This document shows, one piece after another, positions 18,501 through 27,679 of a stretch of 64,000 nucleotides of DNA (the stretch's first letter is position 1; each line of letters begins with the position of its first letter). The stretch is from a virus, in the IMG/VR virus record IMGVR_UViG_3300017613_001944, positions 18,212 through 82,211 of that record. The stretch is one strand, 5' to 3'. Position numbers and translations under genes: made by a program. Under the pieces are notes generated by a model. It had not been told where the DNA came from, made no database searches, and saw only the letters and a list, made by a program, of their open reading frames with translations.

Positions 18501-21500
18501 GCGAGACAAGCAATTCAAGGAGATTGGAAAGTTTGGCACTATTAGATCCATGCTGGATAGAATAGGCCAGAGAACAGCAATACCTCTTAGAGATGCTATT
18601 GGGCAGATGAGCGAGAGGTCCAGTGTCGGCAGACAGATGGGTTATGGCTACAATATTCAGCAAGAGCTAGAAATGTCGGCGGTAGATCCAGAATCCAAGG
18701 CAGCAGCAGAGCTATTGGGCTCCAATATGTATATGCAGGGCCAGGACTTTGAGAAGTGGAGCAAGGAGCTTGAAAGTCTGGTAGTGCATCGCAGTGCCAA
18801 CCTTGCAACAGGCGGTGCATATAATATCATTACTGGTGAGCCGTCACGCATCCCATTCGGCAGGTCAGAGACGGGAATGATGCTCTCTGCCATTAGGATG
18901 GGATCAAATCTCCCAGGCTTGAGCTCCAGAGAGAAGGCAGCAATGATGACCCCTGCTGGTAATGAGGGGCTTCGTGCAGCAGTGGAGGGAGCTCTTGAGT
19001 CTGGTGACATTGACTCAATAGCACACTTATTGGAGGGTGCTCTTCCCGGCGGGGCACAGGAATGGGGAGAGAATACATTATTAGGGCGACAAGTGTTAGG
19101 TCGCGCAGCAGATTTAGGACAAAGGAAAGGTGCCAAAGGAATCCGTGAATCACTAGCAGAAATCGGCAGATCATTAAGGTCTGTCGGTGCAGTAAGACGT
19201 TCTTATCCATTTAAGGGACGTGTGGAGGCGCTTAGAGAAAGAATGCGTCTAGGCGGAGAGCCTCCATCACCCGTTATGCAGGCTCTCTTGCCTGGCAGCG
19301 AAGCGCCTCTGGATGTCTCAGGTATGACACCAGAGGAGCAAGATGCTATGGCTATAAAAGCAGCCTCAGCCTCCTCTGGTAGGGGGCAAGGGCAAACACC
19401 AGAAGAAACAAGACGATTCGCTGATCGACAAATGGAGTGGCAAGCTGAGATAGCAAGAGGTACCGCTGACCCAGCAAACTATCCCGATCTATTCCCAACG
19501 AAGGAAGAGTACGCGAGATACGCGGCTCAAAGAGCCGGGGCACCCCCACGCCCACCCGATCCGGCACGTTCTGCCGGTTCAGGCGGTATGGGAGGTGGAA
19601 GATTACCGCCTGTCACCACCGCTACCCCAGATCCGTCAGATCCACGTCAGTCTGGTGAAGGTGATCCCAAGAAGTGGGTTGTCAACCTGAACTATGGTGC
19701 TGTGAAGATAGGAGACTTTAACCGAGCAATTGAGACAATGACCAGCCGACTTGGTGATTGGTCTGAAGAAATGGACCCGATTGTCACCGGCGGTAAGCAG
19801 TTCACAAAAGCCCAGCAGCAGATGACTGAGAAGTTAATCTCTGCACGCAGAACTCTCGAAAGAGCAGATAGAGGCGAGGGGGATTTTACGTCTGCACAGA
19901 TACAAGCTGCCCAGCAAGCTCTTGCCACGCCTGGTATGGGTGTTCTTGGGCAAGCAGAAGAGCAGATCACCAATCGCTGGTGGGGCCAGAGAATGGATCA
20001 GGGCGCAAGAGGGCGCGTAGGTCGCTTCTATGAGCGCTTTGGTTCACGAGGAATGGGAGACGCCTCACCAACAGAGCGCATGGAGCGCGGATTCAGAAGT
20101 GTATTCTCTGGATGGGAGCTCATGCGCTTACAGCGTATGTGGGGTCTGACTGGTGGACGAGCGTTTGGCGCTATGCCAGTTGCCGCAGAAGCACAGCAAG
20201 GTGCTATGCAAGCCGCCATGGTTGGACAGCCTATGGGCCAGTTTGGGATGGGCGATATCACTGCTGGCTTACTTGAGACGGGTGCAAGACAACAACAGTT
20301 CCAGGTTCAGATGGGCACTGCTACTAACCAGGCTTGGGGCTGGATGCCTAGAGCTATGGCAAACACAGGACTGGGCACAGCGGCTGGCATTGGATTACCT
20401 GCACTTGGCATGGGTGCTGCTGCTGGATGGGGAGCTGGGGTACTTGGACTTGGCGCTCTTTCTACTCCCCTTGGTTTAGGGGTTGCAGCAGGAGCGGGTA
20501 TATATGGCGGGATCAACTATCTAAGAAATAGGCCAGAAGAGGACATAGATGTTGCGGCAGCGGAGCAACGAAAGCGAGATCTGACGCGACAAATAGCGAC
20601 ACCTCAAGGGCTGGAGCGCTTCAGGCCACCGGGATGGATGGGTGGTGCCTTTGGCCCAAGCGTTGAAGGCTACTCTGAAGAACAAGCAGAGAGAGGCGAA
20701 ACGATCCTTAGCGGAGAGCTAACTGGTCTTTCTGTTCCACAACGGATGAAGGCCATTCAGGAAGCATATCAATATGCTCCGCAATGGATGGAGCCAACGG
20801 CTGCACAGGGCCTTGCTCAACAGTGGATGCGCTATGATCCCGAAGCAACTAACATCAGAGAAATCTACGAGGACCCACGCTTCGAGGCAATGGCTGCACG
20901 CGGCACTGATGTTGAAACCTACGCTAAAATGGCAGAGGGTTTTGGTATGCGCCCAAGCCAAGCCTTTGATATTTACAGTATCATGGCTGGCGTGTCAGAG
21001 CAAGAGTTTGGTCCAGTTTCTGAGACTGCTCAATCGTGGATGGGACTTGGTAGAGCTGCTGGCATGAAGCCAGAAGACATCTTAAGTCGCTCCAAGCCAA
21101 GAACACAGACTCCTGGGGATACCCGGTGGGGTGATGTATATAATCCTGAGCGACTGGCGGGACCAAGATTGGAGCGATTGTCAGGCGATCCGATGGTACA
21201 GCAAAGAGCGCAAGCTATCGAAGGTATGATGATACAGCGGCGCACAGCAGGGATGGAGATCCCGTTTGAACCCCCCACCACTGAAGCGGCGGTGATGGAT
21301 ATCTACCAAGGTGGGCAGATGCAGCTAGGCACTGCTGGATTGGGGCTTGCCAATCAGTTTATGGGAATGGGAGCTACTCCGCTAACTGCCGGGGCTGGTG
21401 CTGGTGCCGCAGAGCGTTACGGTATGATGGGGGTACGAGGTGTCAGTGGCTTTATGGGCGGGGACAGGAACATAATGGCTATGCTTGGTCAGGCCAATGT

Positions 21501-22731
21501 TCAAGGTCCATTCTCCCAGGTGAATGTCGGTGGTGGAATGCAATATAACGCAGGTCCACTGCGACAGGGCATCGAGGACGCCCTGGCACAAGTCATGTCC
21601 CCAGAGGGAGCACAGAGTATAAGGGGAATGATGGGGGATATTCGCCCCTTAGTGGAACCAGAGACTGGCATGCAGATGGGTACCACTCGCATGTACGAGG
21701 GTTTCGCTGATGAATACCAGTTGCCTAGAGGCACAGATCAAGGAGCGTTTGATAAATATACTCAAATGCTGGTTACTGGTGGTAGACGTGACGTTGAGCG
21801 GGAAAAGGCCAGTCTCCAAGGTGACTTCCGAACATTCCAGCAAGATCAGCAAAGAACACAGCTAGAGTTACGCGGTGTATCTCAGTTCGGTGGGACCTTT
21901 GAGTCGCCCTACGGTGGTACATTAGATACCAAGGGCACCTTTGAGCTCACGCGGGAGATGAGAAATCTCTCCAGGACCTTCCAGGACTATAACCAAGAGT
22001 ACAATCAGGAGTCTCGACAACTGGGCTACAACCAGTTCCAAGAGAATTGGCAAGTACGAGCTCAGAGAATGCCTATCCAATTCCAGAGGCAGCGTGAAGA
22101 CCTGGCTTTCCAGGGCAACCAGGCGGCTATGGGCTTCGGTTGGCAGATGGAAGACATCCAGGAGAACCTGCGCTTTGCCACTGGCAGGGACAGGCGACGG
22201 CTATTACGCCAGCAAGAGCGTGCAGCCATCAGCTTTGGGATGGGACAGGGCCAGCGAGAAACACAGGCTGGACGAATAGACCAGAATGAGCGCTGGGCTG
22301 CTGAAGATCTTGAGCGACAGAAGCGACATTTTGAAGAGCGCTTCCGCTTACAGGATGATTACCAGGAAAGGTACCGTCAGTACACAGAAGAGCGTAGGGC
22401 AATAGAGGATCAGCTCCAAGAGATCCAGGAATTCAATGCCCAGTACAACTTAGAGGCTTCGACAGAGCAGCTAGACAAGTCCATCGCTCTCAACGAGCAG
22501 CTAAACGGGATACAAGAAGCATACACGGCAATGAACCAGGATCTCGAGAAGCAGGTTGGACTACAGCAACAGATCGTCAAGAACATCGAGTACTTGATAG
22601 CTCAATTTGCCGATGATGGTAGAGCAACCAACGCATTCAACGGTTTCATTTCACACATCGAGAACTCCTTCTCTCGGGAATCCGCCGAGATAGGGCTGAT
22701 GATCGACAGAATTTACGGCAACGATAGCTAG
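15484..22731 (+). CDS. Tape-measure protein with N-terminal DEDDh exonuclease and RNA-polymerase-like motifs
   Basis: A 2,415-residue protein, GTG start with AAAGG upstream. Residues about 48-200 are a complete DnaQ-type 3'-5' exonuclease: D54/E56 (LDVETTG), H135-N136...D140 (GHNVGFD), and H187...D192 (HEAMADV), so all four acidic residues and the catalytic His are present. Residues about 440-560 (R510, G517, SGK at 524-526, then EKMTG...VVKAGPRDVLGL) recall the beta-type barrel of cellular RNA polymerases. R920-x-P922-T followed 45 residues later by D965-F-D-K-D969 recalls the beta-prime RxP...DFDGD catalytic site. Residues about 1,400-2,100 are tape-measure-like with Gly/Ala hydrophobic stretches near 1,628-1,680, and 2,110-2,400 form long coiled coils. 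Position after the chaperones establishes the tape-measure role. The exonuclease is well supported by motifs; the polymerase core is a hypothesis. Confidence 0.75.
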   Translation: MALRPSDNPGRALQDRAEQRAQQLMRERRGWSYSAALNFAMNELTYQQQHVVLDVETTGVKKGENELIQIGARKFGPGGKPGETYQTFVDPGGPIPQDITNLTGISTQMVMGAPSPQQAVSELSQFVGNLPVVGHNVGFDIGFLGMHGFEASTAADTLAASRAAMPQRRSHSLANIAAEQGWGIQQHEAMADVGMTSLLHSQLATMYQGGVPPPSGPPPPANISRSMGPTQRALPPAVHGAAMQLGIDAQQASEIVSSAGGGSIRQQIEAVQQFVYNKIGKPAPFGGSADPMQALSPTQWVQTTESGRAMTRTMTPLPSSFDPAKAQETWDPGQISYPGNKMQLDLERSLGASIWPVRGGAIQTGLEKPEQFPKRIKQAISNYQQIYLKDMEIEEAPWLTGPTSQAPEKGQTLRTAVVFGGFAPEGMSYIKQDLGSAGDFKYHKLPIPAGVVPEDIAPVGTAFTRSQGAQLFKGHTGIKFGDWEEQHVQDIRFEPGAINQPGALHVRMGRGIPLTRGIGYSMHSGKELLVGADVEKMTGRSDIQVVKAGPRDVLGLAFQAYSSMAPAEYERVTGKPRPATWQQAAADEESMAAFDRMASDNATMLQFPDQIISKANLEAFKEGNRIVPGTLEELGGERYRATLEYPAVVMDLFTQFTRGAYEHGQPFVGEGTLRRIRDANPQLYNQMMGEGKQQREWRQQNVQAYTASRGIPGLRQAPDQYTMARDLPWTNITQDATRRAMKISGVDRPEDIPYGAEQAALLQRIPLTHEGRATGALAFESRGKDYFFPHPRHVPAVPGTLGYEERSAYRHRYANLLQEQMRYQETGEEEPYRSALAGTMLASHRLVSSGEFLKRTLGVEPRSLYGGMGAASFANLPEELYMPTEAAARASGIKVGTPEYERFQRNFESGGYQFAASVFREPTTDTAGVLVKGLVKWIGTHPNETLRDARIPVLSAEMGQTLRGDFDKDAYTIAREWGIDLADAQTLKIQMRDFNLSNAQADKAGQRDKQFKEIGKFGTIRSMLDRIGQRTAIPLRDAIGQMSERSSVGRQMGYGYNIQQELEMSAVDPESKAAAELLGSNMYMQGQDFEKWSKELESLVVHRSANLATGGAYNIITGEPSRIPFGRSETGMMLSAIRMGSNLPGLSSREKAAMMTPAGNEGLRAAVEGALESGDIDSIAHLLEGALPGGAQEWGENTLLGRQVLGRAADLGQRKGAKGIRESLAEIGRSLRSVGAVRRSYPFKGRVEALRERMRLGGEPPSPVMQALLPGSEAPLDVSGMTPEEQDAMAIKAASASSGRGQGQTPEETRRFADRQMEWQAEIARGTADPANYPDLFPTKEEYARYAAQRAGAPPRPPDPARSAGSGGMGGGRLPPVTTATPDPSDPRQSGEGDPKKWVVNLNYGAVKIGDFNRAIETMTSRLGDWSEEMDPIVTGGKQFTKAQQQMTEKLISARRTLERADRGEGDFTSAQIQAAQQALATPGMGVLGQAEEQITNRWWGQRMDQGARGRVGRFYERFGSRGMGDASPTERMERGFRSVFSGWELMRLQRMWGLTGGRAFGAMPVAAEAQQGAMQAAMVGQPMGQFGMGDITAGLLETGARQQQFQVQMGTATNQAWGWMPRAMANTGLGTAAGIGLPALGMGAAAGWGAGVLGLGALSTPLGLGVAAGAGIYGGINYLRNRPEEDIDVAAAEQRKRDLTRQIATPQGLERFRPPGWMGGAFGPSVEGYSEEQAERGETILSGELTGLSVPQRMKAIQEAYQYAPQWMEPTAAQGLAQQWMRYDPEATNIREIYEDPRFEAMAARGTDVETYAKMAEGFGMRPSQAFDIYSIMAGVSEQEFGPVSETAQSWMGLGRAAGMKPEDILSRSKPRTQTPGDTRWGDVYNPERLAGPRLERLSGDPMVQQRAQAIEGMMIQRRTAGMEIPFEPPTTEAAVMDIYQGGQMQLGTAGLGLANQFMGMGATPLTAGAGAGAAERYGMMGVRGVSGFMGGDRNIMAMLGQANVQGPFSQVNVGGGMQYNAGPLRQGIEDALAQVMSPEGAQSIRGMMGDIRPLVEPETGMQMGTTRMYEGFADEYQLPRGTDQGAFDKYTQMLVTGGRRDVEREKASLQGDFRTFQQDQQRTQLELRGVSQFGGTFESPYGGTLDTKGTFELTREMRNLSRTFQDYNQEYNQESRQLGYNQFQENWQVRAQRMPIQFQRQREDLAFQGNQAAMGFGWQMEDIQENLRFATGRDRRRLLRQQERAAISFGMGQGQRETQAGRIDQNERWAAEDLERQKRHFEERFRLQDDYQERYRQYTEERRAIEDQLQEIQEFNAQYNLEASTEQLDKSIALNEQLNGIQEAYTAMNQDLEKQVGLQQQIVKNIEYLIAQFADDGRATNAFNGFISHIENSFSRESAEIGLMIDRIYGNDS

Positions 22732-22740
22732 AGGTGAACC

Positions 22741-23166
22741 ATGGCGGCAAGTGTGCATAGCAGTATCAGGTTAGACTGTGATCTTACCGGAGAGTTACCA
22801 ACAAACGAGTACGGCGTGACATTTGATGGCCTATCTCAGATGTATGAACCTGCCATTGTGGTGGAGCGCTCTCTCACCGGGACCATGCACGTACACCGCA
22901 TCCTCACCGGCAGTACCCCAATGGTATTCGACGGGTTTGAGTATGTTCTACTGCTCACCAGGGCAGAGAAAACTCAGCTTGCAGAGGACCTGGGCAAACT
23001 GGTGTACTTTATGCCTCACTATCGAGACGAGAGTGATGTAGACGCCTATCGCAGTGTGATGTTATTCAGGGGTATGCAGGATGTTCGGAATCTCGATCCT
23101 CACCTGGAGTACTATCACGCCACAATCATCTTAGAAGAGGCAACAGGACGGGTAGCTGATTCATGA
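22741..23166 (+). CDS. Distal tail-region protein
   Basis: A 141-residue beta-rich protein right after the tape measure, with GAGGTG upstream of ATG. The sequence (IVVERSLTGTMHVHRILTG...FEYVLLLTRAEKTQLAEDLG) resembles the small barrel of tail-completion or distal-tail proteins. Its TGA overlaps the ATG of the next gene. Likely a tail-tip hub or tube-end component. Confidence 0.6.
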   Translation: MAASVHSSIRLDCDLTGELPTNEYGVTFDGLSQMYEPAIVVERSLTGTMHVHRILTGSTPMVFDGFEYVLLLTRAEKTQLAEDLGKLVYFMPHYRDESDVDAYRSVMLFRGMQDVRNLDPHLEYYHATIILEEATGRVADS

Positions 23167-26100
23167 TAACGAAGAGTGGAGACCTCACTTGGTGGCTGCA
23201 AGCCGCCTACGATAACTTTGTCAGTGATACGGGAGATCCCGTGTTCCAGTTCTTGTTGGAGGCATACAGCCTCTCCATCTCATCTGTCTCAGAGGTGAGT
23301 GGTAGTGGCTACGCGCCGGTAAGTGAGGTTGACGCTATTGTCTGCGGTGATACCATCATCAAGGCTTGGGTGGTAGATCCGTGGGCACAGGGGGGTGGCC
23401 TTCACATCGCAACCCTGGCTGATGAAGATGCTGCCGATCAAACCTGGACAGAACAAATACTCATTGATGTAAACCTTGACGAGACGGTTCCCCCCTCTCT
23501 GGCAGTAGATGGCAACACCGCCAGGGTGTTTTACTACGATGGTACCAGCATCGAGTATTTCGAGAGTGCTGATAAGGGGGCGACTTGGGGGGCCTCCCAA
23601 TCAGTACAGGCTATCAACAACTGTACCTTTATCGCGGCGACTACCCTCACGAGGGTGCATTATATGTATGAGACGGCGGAGCATAACCTCCTACTGGGGG
23701 TACTCAACTATGCCGCCGCTGTATGGACGGCTACGGATAGTGATATCTACTGGCCCTTCAGACCCGGCTCATTCGACGCTATCACCGGCAACCAACTGGA
23801 TGATGGAGCAGCCTCCGATAATGACATAATAGCCTTCACCACAGACTTTCCGCCGTTAATAGCAATGAGGGTTGACGGTACGGAGACAGTGAGGTTCTAT
23901 GAAAGAGTGCAGGGGATAGCCGTTATACGTTATCAGAACGGTAGATGGAGTGACCACTACGAGTTTGATGTAGTGGACAACCAGCCGACTATCCCGGCAA
24001 GAACAAATCTGCGTCTATCCAAGTACGGTGAGTTCATGTTCATGACCTACTTGCGTGTCGATGGCACAGAGAACTACCCTCACAACTCTCTGGCTCTCTC
24101 CCGCTCTAGGACAGGGCTGGACTGGGAGATGCCCTACCTTATGCCGTCCAGCGTTGTGGGTACGGCGGCTGTTTTACTGAAGCGTGGGATATATGCGTAT
24201 CTGGTGGACTCCACCGGGAAAAAGATGCGCTCCTACTCCTGCGGCTACGTGGGAGATCCCTACATAATCCATGATCTCTCTGACTACTGCCTCTCCGTGG
24301 ACACCCGCATGGGGGACCTGAAGGAAGTCTCTATCACTTTGGGTAACCCCAACGGCGTTCATAATGACATATTCGATGATGAGATAATGTGGCAGATGCG
24401 GGTCAAGCAGGGCTACCATATCGACGCATCAGACTATATCATAGATACTGCCGTAGCCGACCTGTATGAGATCTCCCGTGATCGTAATATCCCCACGGAT
24501 CACCTTGTCCTTACTGGTAGGTGTGAATTGGGTAGAACAACTTCTCTGCGTGCAGATACGGTGCAGGAGAGGGAGAGCCACCAGATAGGTGGGGATGACT
24601 TTGAGAGCATGGACGGTACCAAGTGGTCTGGATTGAGGCACACCGCTGCCTTCGTGGGCTACTATGAGGCGGAGAACAACATCCTGTATCTTAAACCCAC
24701 CGCCAACCAGGGTGTTGCCTTTACCACGCTGGTCTCTGAGGTGTGGAATGGAGCTGTTCAGTCGGGTATTTACGTGGCTGGTACCGATGCCCAGGACTAT
24801 GCCGGTGTGATCTTCAGGGGCTATGACCTCTATAATTTCTGGTTTGCCGCTTATAGGGCAGATACCGATAAGATCATCCTTGCCGAGAGGGTGGATAATG
24901 TAGACACGGTGATTGCCTCTGTCTCTAACATGGGCTGGTCGTTCGGGACCTGGTATTATATCAAGGTGGTGTTCCGTTACAACTACATCAAAGTCTACAG
25001 TTCTACCGATGGTAAGACGTGGACAGAGAGGATTGCCTTCCAGATAGATGGTACCCCCTCTACTGCTGACTGGACCACCTTTGGCGGCATCTCTGTGATG
25101 TCAGGAAGTATGGGATACTGCGGCTATGGCTACTCGGAGGAAGAAACCTACTATCCTGACCCACCTGACCCACCTCCTCCGCCTGTTGTGGACCCCGTGT
25201 GGCCCAGTATTGTCATGGTTGCCACTCAGGGAGGGACTGGGAAAGTGGGCGGAATCTATCTAACGGAGGATTTTACTGAACCCGGTGGTACAATGCCTAC
25301 CTGGACGGCAGCTAATACCGGCTTGCCTGATGGTGCCGGTGAGCCGGATATACGATTACTGGGAGTTGATACATTCCATAGAGCCTATCGGCAATACTGC
25401 TTGACTGAGGATGGTCGAGAGCTGTATGTACGCACCACCTCTGATCTCGGGGGTGATGGTTCCTGGAGTTTGATCCTCAACAGAAGCATGATTATAGACC
25501 AGTTCACCGGGGATTTCGCCCTGGCACAGATTCTCTATTTCGACACAGACCCACAGAATGATGGGCACATCTACGTCCTGTTCCAGCACACTACCGGAGC
25601 CGCCAGGGTACCCTTTGTAGCCAAGTCTACCGACTATGGGGCTACATGGGAGAATATGGGACAGGTGAAGTACGATGAAGCAGGCAGTTTATTCTACCGT
25701 ATCTGCTCCATTCACGCTTATGGCGGCAAGGTGTTCGTCCTAGTTAACAGATCCTACACTCCGTGGGGTGTGTGCATATACTACAGTGATGATGGAGCCG
25801 CCAACTGGGTGGATAGGAGCGAGAGGGTCGGCAATTACCGGGGTACCTACGACACTCTTGGCAATTTCAATCACACCGAACCCGATATACTGCACATGCA
25901 AGCATACGAGGTGACACATCCCATTGAGTTTACCCAATACGACCTATGGTTATGGCAGAATGTGGGTAGTGGGGTTGACACATTTGAGTGTGGTCATGAT
26001 GCTATTACTGGGCTGAGGTTGGGGGTCAACAGACCTGACTTTATCTGCTATGATCGTAGTGTTGCGGCTAATGCCAAGATGATTAAACTTGGTGATCCTA

Positions 26101-26453
26101 CTACTGTCCCGGCGAGAATGGCAAAATACTACATAACCACCTTGCGTTTCAAGACTCTGACCAATGGTATAGCCGATTTCTCTAACTGGAATGTCATGTG
26201 CTACGCCTCTGAGGGTGGTACCTCCTGGGTGAATGACGCCGATGACAGTATGCTGATCTATGGGGCGAATAACTGTGACCACAGCCACGCCTCAACGACT
26301 CGCCATCACATCCTGGCGGCGGATACCACCGTAGATCACACCACCACCTCTGGAAAAGCAGGGTCAAACGTGACAAATGGACCAGCTTATACCGACTCGA
26401 TCCCATACGCTGCTGGCGGAGTTAGTTGGCGTGGAATCCAGGTGCTAAAATGA
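23163..26453 (+). CDS. Tail-tip protein with Asp-box beta-propeller
   Basis: A 1,096-residue minor tail protein. Sialidase-type Asp-box motifs recur in two blocks: SADKGATW (about residue 136), STDGKTW (about 618), STDYGATW (about 820) and SDDGAANW (about 870). This indicates one or more BNR-like propellers. Between them lies a segment (YCLSVDTRMGDLKEVSITLGNPNG) like the beta domain of tail hub proteins, and a jelly-roll-like region near 480-640. A Pro-rich linker (about 660-680) separates the halves. It probably combines a tail-hub function with glycan binding; catalytic sialidase residues cannot be claimed. Confidence 0.65.
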   Translation: MITKSGDLTWWLQAAYDNFVSDTGDPVFQFLLEAYSLSISSVSEVSGSGYAPVSEVDAIVCGDTIIKAWVVDPWAQGGGLHIATLADEDAADQTWTEQILIDVNLDETVPPSLAVDGNTARVFYYDGTSIEYFESADKGATWGASQSVQAINNCTFIAATTLTRVHYMYETAEHNLLLGVLNYAAAVWTATDSDIYWPFRPGSFDAITGNQLDDGAASDNDIIAFTTDFPPLIAMRVDGTETVRFYERVQGIAVIRYQNGRWSDHYEFDVVDNQPTIPARTNLRLSKYGEFMFMTYLRVDGTENYPHNSLALSRSRTGLDWEMPYLMPSSVVGTAAVLLKRGIYAYLVDSTGKKMRSYSCGYVGDPYIIHDLSDYCLSVDTRMGDLKEVSITLGNPNGVHNDIFDDEIMWQMRVKQGYHIDASDYIIDTAVADLYEISRDRNIPTDHLVLTGRCELGRTTSLRADTVQERESHQIGGDDFESMDGTKWSGLRHTAAFVGYYEAENNILYLKPTANQGVAFTTLVSEVWNGAVQSGIYVAGTDAQDYAGVIFRGYDLYNFWFAAYRADTDKIILAERVDNVDTVIASVSNMGWSFGTWYYIKVVFRYNYIKVYSSTDGKTWTERIAFQIDGTPSTADWTTFGGISVMSGSMGYCGYGYSEEETYYPDPPDPPPPPVVDPVWPSIVMVATQGGTGKVGGIYLTEDFTEPGGTMPTWTAANTGLPDGAGEPDIRLLGVDTFHRAYRQYCLTEDGRELYVRTTSDLGGDGSWSLILNRSMIIDQFTGDFALAQILYFDTDPQNDGHIYVLFQHTTGAARVPFVAKSTDYGATWENMGQVKYDEAGSLFYRICSIHAYGGKVFVLVNRSYTPWGVCIYYSDDGAANWVDRSERVGNYRGTYDTLGNFNHTEPDILHMQAYEVTHPIEFTQYDLWLWQNVGSGVDTFECGHDAITGLRLGVNRPDFICYDRSVAANAKMIKLGDPTTVPARMAKYYITTLRFKTLTNGIADFSNWNVMCYASEGGTSWVNDADDSMLIYGANNCDHSHASTTRHHILAADTTVDHTTTSGKAGSNVTNGPAYTDSIPYAAGGVSWRGIQVLK

Positions 26454-27679
26454 CAGATTATGAGTGCGTAAAGTTCAAGTCGTCTTTCTTCACCGATCAC
26501 AAGCATCCAATGACGCTGGAGGATAGCATCCGTTGGGCGGGTGCTTACTCTGGAGCTCACAAGTGGGACTTTCAGAATAAAATAGACGAGACCTTTGGGG
26601 GCGATCTGAGTGAGTGGACTGACGATGACAACATAGGCACCATTGTGGGCGGGGAGCTCTCCATCACTGGTACGGCGGCTGTTGGCTCTTGGCAGTCTAT
26701 GTACCACGATACCCAGGTTCCCCCCTCCTTTCTAGCCTCTTTTGACAGGATTTCTGGAGAGGGTGCGTTCTGCTTCCGGCACAATCAGACCACATCAGAG
26801 TGCTTTTTGGCCTGGTGGGGTACTGCCACCTGCGGAGTGGCCTATGTGGACAGTGACGGTGTGGGGCACGACCTCTCCACTATGCCATACGGGATAAGTA
26901 CTAGCGCTTCTCGCATCCAGGTGGAGGTAAAGTACTCCCTTGACAGTCTGGATGATGAGCGGAAGTGGCTACAAGTGGGCCTCTTTGCCGATGGGCGCTA
27001 TCTGGTGGGTTTCGCCAAGGATATTGGAGAGACAGAGCTCGACTGGGAGGGCGATGGAGTAGGGTTTGGTGTCTATCACGACGCCACATTTGTGGTGGAT
27101 AACCTAACCATATCAGAAATTCACCGTATTGCAGAATGGACCACCATAGATGTGGGCAAGACCCCTGGGTCAGGTATCTCCCGTGTCGTAGGCACCACAA
27201 GGCTACAGTATATGACCCGTTACGATGGCACCGTCAGGGTGTGGCGTCCTGGGAACAGGGACGTGGATTGGACAGCGCCCTCCGGCTATGCCAGTATCGT
27301 CAGAATGTCTAATAGAACCAGTGCCGTAGCACCCACTCACGCCAGGGTGCAAGCTGCCCTACATGAGGCTGACGGATTTGATGATACCGGCGGCGAGGCC
27401 AGGATGCACAGGTTCATCATTCACAACGATCCTAACATTATGACTGAGTGGGAGACCTACGACGAGACGGCTAGAGTGCTACACGACTTCAAGGAGAGGA
27501 AGAGCTCGGTTCGTGTGAGGATGCCTCCCAACTGGACACTCGAGCCCAATGACAGAATCACCATAGATGGTACCGATTACAGGGTTTTGTCGATTGGCAC
27601 CGTTCTAATGAAGACTGAGGGGGGTGTTGAGGTGGCCTGTCAGATAGAGGCACAAGTTTACCTGGAGTTGAGCTTATGA
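26450..27679 (+). CDS. Minor tail protein
   Basis: A 409-residue protein starting at the ATG that overlaps the preceding TGA; a GTG eight codons earlier is possible but less likely. Residues about 75-220 look like a concanavalin-type beta sandwich, and the C-terminal 150 residues (VRMPPNWTLEPNDRITIDGTDY) resemble a phage joining-protein barrel. Likely a baseplate or tail-tip component linking the hub to the fibre encoded next. Stop and next start overlap (ATGA). Confidence 0.55.
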   Translation: MTDYECVKFKSSFFTDHKHPMTLEDSIRWAGAYSGAHKWDFQNKIDETFGGDLSEWTDDDNIGTIVGGELSITGTAAVGSWQSMYHDTQVPPSFLASFDRISGEGAFCFRHNQTTSECFLAWWGTATCGVAYVDSDGVGHDLSTMPYGISTSASRIQVEVKYSLDSLDDERKWLQVGLFADGRYLVGFAKDIGETELDWEGDGVGFGVYHDATFVVDNLTISEIHRIAEWTTIDVGKTPGSGISRVVGTTRLQYMTRYDGTVRVWRPGNRDVDWTAPSGYASIVRMSNRTSAVAPTHARVQAALHEADGFDDTGGEARMHRFIIHNDPNIMTEWETYDETARVLHDFKERKSSVRVRMPPNWTLEPNDRITIDGTDYRVLSIGTVLMKTEGGVEVACQIEAQVYLELSL